From contig JAMYHX010000026.1 in the NCBI GenBank assembly GCA_025529335.1, positions 124,001 through 188,000 of the forward strand: a stretch of DNA of 64,000 bases, read 5' to 3'. Under the pieces are notes generated by a model. The model did no database searches. It was not told the DNA's origin and was given only the letters and a program-made list of their open reading frames with translations. Origin of the DNA: Rhizopus sp. PT2906 (lineage: Eukaryota; Mucoromycota; Mucoromycetes; Mucorales; Rhizopodaceae). Shown here one piece after another: positions 59,675 to 64,000 of the stretch (position 1 is its first letter; each line of letters starts with the position of its first letter). The position numbers were made by a program, and so were the translations under genes.

Positions 59675-59922
59675 CTGTGAATAAAAGACCTACGTCAACG
59701 ACACCTTTTGTGTTTACGTTATAGATCACAGATATGGTATCTTAAGTGTATGACGCTAACAGGAACATAATTGTAATGCGTCAACATGAAATCAGCATGA
59801 CGTTACATTTTCCTTTTTAAGTAATTTCTCAATAGCAGCGCATGAATTCTAATCATTATAAATATGGTGCCTTTTTTCTTCTTGTCATATTTATTCTCTA
59901 TTCATATTTTCTATTATACAAC

Positions 59923-60225
59923 ATGTCCTCATCTGCTCCCTCAAAGTCTGAAGCCAAGAAAGATCAATTTGTTGGCAATGTCAAGGAAACTGTTGGCAAC
60001 GCTGTCGGTAACGAATCTCTTGAAAGTAAGGGTCAAGCCCAAAACACCTCTGGAAAAGTCCAAGAAACTGCTGCAAACATAACTGGATACGTCCAAGGTA
60101 TGGTCAATCAAGCAAGTGGTGCTGTTATGGGTGCTGTTAATTCTTTGACTGGTAATACCACTGATGAAGCTTCCAACAAGGTTACTGAAAAGAAGGGTGA
60201 AGCTCAAAAGGAGTTTAATAAATAA
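59923..60225 (+). CDS. CsbD-like small hydrophilic protein
   Basis: A 100-residue Lys/Glu/Gly-rich protein with the CsbD-type pattern: KKDQFVGNVKETVGNAVGN, then ESLESKGQAQNTSGKVQET. A second half alternates TGYVQGMVNQASGAVMGAVN and ends EKKGEAQKEFNK. Fungal relatives include stress-induced and cruciform-DNA-binding proteins. The function here is unproven. The open frame extends 27 codons upstream through a hydrophobic leader (MNSNHYKYGAFFLLVIFILY) read from T-rich sequence. The ATG at 59923, with ACA before it, fits the family start. Confidence 0.8.
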   Translation: MSSSAPSKSEAKKDQFVGNVKETVGNAVGNESLESKGQAQNTSGKVQETAANITGYVQGMVNQASGAVMGAVNSLTGNTTDEASNKVTEKKGEAQKEFNK

Positions 60226-60508
60226 GCCCCAATTGTACTTGTAAATAGTAGTAGTCATAATAAACTGTGATATTTTTTAAACGAGAGGATTTTATTGTGT
60301 ATTTTATTTACATTTTATATAAAACTCTAACAAATGACAGATTGACCAAAAAGAAAACTACGCTAAAATAATAGTAAAAAACTAGAGGATATCCCTAAGG
60401 AAATTTATGATCTAAAAAAGAAAAAGAAGAGAGACATTTTGTTGGTATATGTATAAAATAAAGAAAGAAATTACATGTATATAGAATAAATAAGGGAGAA
60501 GGGAAGCA

Positions 60509-62207
60509 TCAGGAAATACCAAGTGTTCTTTTACTAAACTCATATACAGCATAGCTAATACTAACAGAAGGCACAACCTTGAATAGCGTTGGTCCCAATC
60601 CTTTATAAAATCCTCTCACTCCATCAGCTTGAAACGTCTTTTTGGCTGCATCCCAAGCAGACGTATATCTATATGGATGTGCTGGTGTACCTTGTGCTTG
60701 AAGTCTATATATAGTGATGAATATCGAATCTACTATTCATACAGCGGAACTTACCTTGTTCTAATCATATTCAAAGGATATACACTTGTGGCACCAATAG
60801 ATCCACTTACCATACCACACGCCCAAAGAACGAGCACATTAGGGGGTTTACTCTTTCCTTGGTCATCCTTTTGAGAATTCATGTATTGTAGATAAGTCAC
60901 CTTTAGCGTTTCATAGATTCCCATATCCAAGGCTTGATAAGGAAACACACCCATCAGACTCACAGCTAATCCTGGCCAAAATCCTCTTAGACCGTGTGCC
61001 TTATAAAGTGATCTTGCAGTATTTATAATCATAGACTGTTGCTTGGACCTATAAGCCGCACTGCAGTGATGGTGATGTCTTTTCTCGTGTATAGCATTCG
61101 ATGACATAATTCTTGTTTTTAAAGTTTCTAAAGGATAAATACAAAACTGAGCGCACAGACCTGCTACACCGCCAGCCACAAAGCGAGCACCAACAGGGAT
61201 ATCATTCTTATCTTCTGAGTTTGTCAGTTCAGCAAGAACTGATTTAGCTGTTTCAAACACATAAAATTTGATGGCTGATTCAGGAACAATCTTGATCACG
61301 TTTAATCCGTTGCCAACAAAGAAGGCACGAAATCCGCCACCTTGATGATAAATGTTCTTTAAACCGTTCAATATGGCCGATTGCTTCATTATTCCTGTTG
61401 CTGCTGTTGTTGTATGAACTGGGTTATATGCGGTCTGAGTGATTAGGTAGACCTTTAATCTGTCAAATGGTGCTGTGCATGTTCTTGAGACAGCACCAGC
61501 AATTCCACCAGCAGCTAAATATTTGTAAGCATTGATGGCAGCTTCATCTGTATGAGGTATAACCACTTCAGCATCATGGGTGATCTGGGTTGATGTTTGA
61601 TAGTATTGATATACTTCAGTTAGTGTTGTTTCTCTAGGTAATAACTATAGGGACGATTAATACAGTGACAGGATGTTATCTTTATCATTTACTAGTAGAA
61701 AATCTCTCCAGTCTTGAAAGTCAATATAACCATTACCCTCTATTTAATAGATTAAGTATGTATATGCAAACATATTATGTACACATAGTTCAACTTACCA
61801 GTATCAATACATTGTATGAAATTGGTGATATCATCATTCGTAACGTGAATCCCAGCAGCCTTTAGAGCATTTTCCAAATCTTTAGGACGTAGCTTGAAGT
61901 CACTCGATTGATTAATCTCTGAGAATAATTCCCAAAGTTCCTTTTCCTTTTCTAATACATAGTTTCTAAACTCTTGATAATAGATCACTCCATCATGCGC
62001 CGTATCACACTTTGCTAGTAAATCGGTGACATATCGTGTATGTGCTGGTAAGTGAGTAAGTTTTAAAAATCCTCCTAAAACGTCATCAGCATCCAAGTAT
62101 CCTCTTTTTTTACAGTCCAATGACTCAAATAAACTTTTTATTCGAGCTTCTCTTTCACTTGCTTTTTCATCGTAATAAGGATGTGGTGAACCAGGAACTG
62201 ACTTCAT
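60509..62207 (-). CDS. SAL1: Calcium-dependent mitochondrial ATP-Mg/Pi carrier (Sal1/SCaMC type)
   Basis: Inner-membrane carrier exchanging ATP-Mg for phosphate under calcium control. The N-terminal half is an EF-hand domain: CDTAHDGVIYYQEF and, across an intron, CIDTEGNGYIDFQDWRDF are good loops; LDCKKRGYLDADD is atypical. The linker LLLLPRETTLTEVYQYY matches the family. The carrier domain has three repeats: AGGIAGAVSRTCTAPFDRLK (first PxD/E motif), GVAGLCAQFCIYPLETLKTR, and SGSIGATSVYPLNMIRTR with LQAQGTPAHPYRYT in the last exon. It ends VVPSVSISYAVYEFSKRTL. About five exons and roughly 500 residues. A His-rich insert (KRHHHHC) lies in the second repeat loop. Confidence 0.93.
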
Positions 62208-63255
62208 TTGTTAATTCATAAAGCAACTATAAAGAAAGAAAGAAAGAAAAAAGAGAGAAAAAAGAGAGCAGATAAAGGACGGTGGTTGTTAATGATTGAA
62301 AGTCAATGTAAGAAAAAAAAGAAAAGAAAAAAAAAAATAGTAGATTTCCTTAATTGTTAATGAGAGAAAATTCAGACAGACAGTGAGAAAGAGGCTAAAG
62401 CAAGGGTTGAGGATTGAATGACCGACCGGTGCTTTCGAACATTCACCTGTCATTTATGGAAAAGGCTCTCTGCGTGCAAAAAAAATAAAAGAAGTAAAAG
62501 AAATGACTAATAAATCAGTTATGTGTTATTTATATGCTCTCTTCTCTCAAAAATACCAAGCTCTTTTTATGTACTATTACATGCCAGCTTTTTTTTTTCC
62601 TACTTGCAAACTCAATCATGTCGTTCCTCCATCTTTTCCTGGGCTATTTCTCTCCACAGGCTGAGAGTCTGCTTTTGCTTAAGGAAAAGAATACAGCGAG
62701 TTTCTCATGGAGTTATAAACAGTATGCTGGGTGCTGCATTATATTCTCAGTTACTTCAGCAACAGCAGCAAAAGGATTAAACATCAATAAAATGAATAAC
62801 CAGCCTTTACGTGTTTCTCAGTCAAAATGCGTCTACGACCTTTTTTTTTCAAAGACGTTATCAGGACGCTCCTCCTACTGTTTAATACATCTCTGTATTA
62901 TACAAACGTGAATATCTCAGTTATTTCGCTGCAGACGAAGTTTTCGTACACTTTTCAGTCGTCTGTTTGAAAGAACCTAGTCTTGAAGAGTGTAGGATGC
63001 ATAAGCACGTTTTTCTGTCACCTATCTCATACGGGAATCCTCTTCTTTGGGCCCTGTCTATTTGCATCGCATTAGTCTGAAAAGATCTCTCAAAGGGCAT
63101 TCTCTTTGCAAATACTATGATTATAGACTTTATCAGCCATGACATATCGTTGTGCAAGCTATTCATAATTTTTACTGTGCTTCCACTCTCAATTTACCGA
63201 GTGTTTGAAAACACTGCCTGCTTTTTTGAATAACCTTGGACACTTGTGTGAAGTT
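62208..63255. other. Intergenic region, nothing recognised
   Basis: About 1 kb. The part next to the carrier start is purine-rich on the plus strand (AAAGAAAGAAAG), a typical promoter tract. Frames further on look random. Confidence 0.5.
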
Positions 63256-63359
63256 AAATTGCCCAAAATAATAAACCTAATTTGGCCAACTGTTTGAAGC
63301 TAATATGTCCAGCATTTCGAAAATAAATTGTCCACTTTAAGAAAATAATTTGACAAAGG
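63256..63359. repeat. Degenerate 22-23-bp tandem repeat beside the transposase relic
   Basis: Four units and a partial fifth: AAATTGCCCAAAATAATAAA.., AATTTGGCCAACTGTTTG.., AATATGTCCAGCATTTCG.., AAATTGTCCACTTTAAG.., AATTTGACAAAGG. They share A-A-x-T-T-G-x-C-C-A and a downstream G-A-A-A-A. They overlap the transposase 3' end, so they may be the element's subterminal repeats. Confidence 0.6.
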
Positions 63360-63640
63360 TTCTTTATTCACGCATTTAGGGAACACATCAATCGAGTGCT
63401 GGATGAAATTTTGTATGTGTTCAACAGGAACATCCTCGCTGCCTTCAATTACTCTTGAAGAAAGGGTTTCTGCATCTATCAATTCACTTCTTCTGATCCG
63501 GTTCTTCGGCACTTTCCAAAACATCTCGATAGAATCGAGTTCAAGCGAATAAGGGGAATGTATAATGGTATATAACCCCTCTCTCAGATGATAGGGCCAA
63601 CAGCGTCAGAAGAATAGATTGGCGCACTATTCATAGGTAT
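63300..63640 (-). pseudogene. Tc1/mariner-type transposase relic (C-terminal part)
   Basis: On the minus strand the frame reads SPYSLELDSIEMFWKVPKNR, then RSELIDAETLSSRVIEG and IQHSIDVFPKCVNKEPL. This matches the C-terminal block of Tc1/IS630-type transposases, normally SPYSPELNPIExFW, where the Glu is the third catalytic acid. Here Leu-Asp-Ser replaces Pro-...-Asn-Pro. The N-terminal DNA-binding part and the first two Asp are not found in the remaining sequence, so this is a truncated relic. Confidence 0.7.
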
Positions 63641-64000
63641 AACTATCTCCTATCAATGTTCTCTCAAGAAACAAAAGATCCGAGTCTATCCATCACAATT
63701 GTATTCTTGGCATCCAGTTTACTGTCATGGAGATGACAGGTTGTCGCCAAGAAAACACCAACATCAGAGATGGTTATGCCTCATTCATAACCGCAAGAAA
63801 TCATGAATGGAAGAAAAGCAGACGAATCAAATTAGGAAAACAAAGTGGTCGGAGGGGCGAAGTCTAATTGTCTTTAAAAACCGCAAAAGCAGGCCGCAGG
63901 TCTAATGCATTTTTTTTTTCTTTAAACCAAAATGAATAAATAGGTACTCTTCAATTTACTAACGTGTCTCTACTAGTACTCATTAACCTTCTTTATATAT
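63641..64000. other. Window edge, nothing recognised
   Basis: 360 bp between the transposase relic and the end. It may contain further decayed transposon sequence, but no conserved block was seen. Confidence 0.4.

Noticed and set aside
59842..59922. Transmembrane leader on the CsbD-like protein
   Set aside because: Again T-rich UTR translated in frame; the family starts at the short hydrophilic Met.

Overview
This window is nuclear DNA of a filamentous fungus, most likely a Mucoromycota species and probably one of the Mucorales. It is AT-rich. Genes are split by many short introns (about 42-90 nt, gt...ag, often with a ctaac/ctaat branch-like motif), intergenic spaces are mostly short, and the proteins are full eukaryotic housekeeping sets. 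There are no operons or bacterial signals. No rRNA, tRNA or CRISPR array was recognised. Most genes run across several reading frames, so gene boundaries were built by joining exons by eye; exact splice points are inferences unless stated.

Left part (0-24 kb): PP2A B55 regulatory subunit, a Caf120/Skg3-type PH protein, the NatB auxiliary subunit Naa25/Mdm20, an F-box/LRR protein with a long disordered tail, an importin-7/Nmd5-type karyopherin, a PX-PH phospholipase D, and a protein carrying a retroelement-derived integrase zinc-binding (H2C2) module. A 23.5-27.3 kb gap holds a truncated MITE-like copy and a decayed gene with a PD...ExK pattern.

Middle (27-45 kb) is dense: PP2A B56 subunit, a TRM61-like tRNA m1A methyltransferase, the PP2A leucine carboxyl methyltransferase LCMT1/PPM1, SPT4, a four-finger C2H2 factor, a 3.5-kb gap, glutathione synthetase, calmodulin, acireductone dioxygenase and retromer VPS35. 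Three PP2A-system genes (B55, B56, and the methyltransferase that controls which B subunit docks) lie within about 32 kb.

Right part (45-64 kb) is more accessory. It has two inverted-repeat (MITE-like) elements, a RecB/Cas4-like Fe-S nuclease gene fused to a decayed, truncated SF1 helicase, several short tandem repeats, unrecognised coding remnants and a Tc1/mariner-type transposase relic at the edge. Intact genes among these are a probable Medusa-like (DUF7082) regulator, a two-LIM protein, a CsbD-like small protein and a calcium-dependent ATP-Mg/Pi mitochondrial carrier. The strongest candidates for a second look are the nuclease-helicase gene (46.4-49.6 kb), two consecutive 6-nt microexons in the phospholipase D gene, the PP2A gene grouping, and the MITE family with copies at 25.7 and 51.3 kb.
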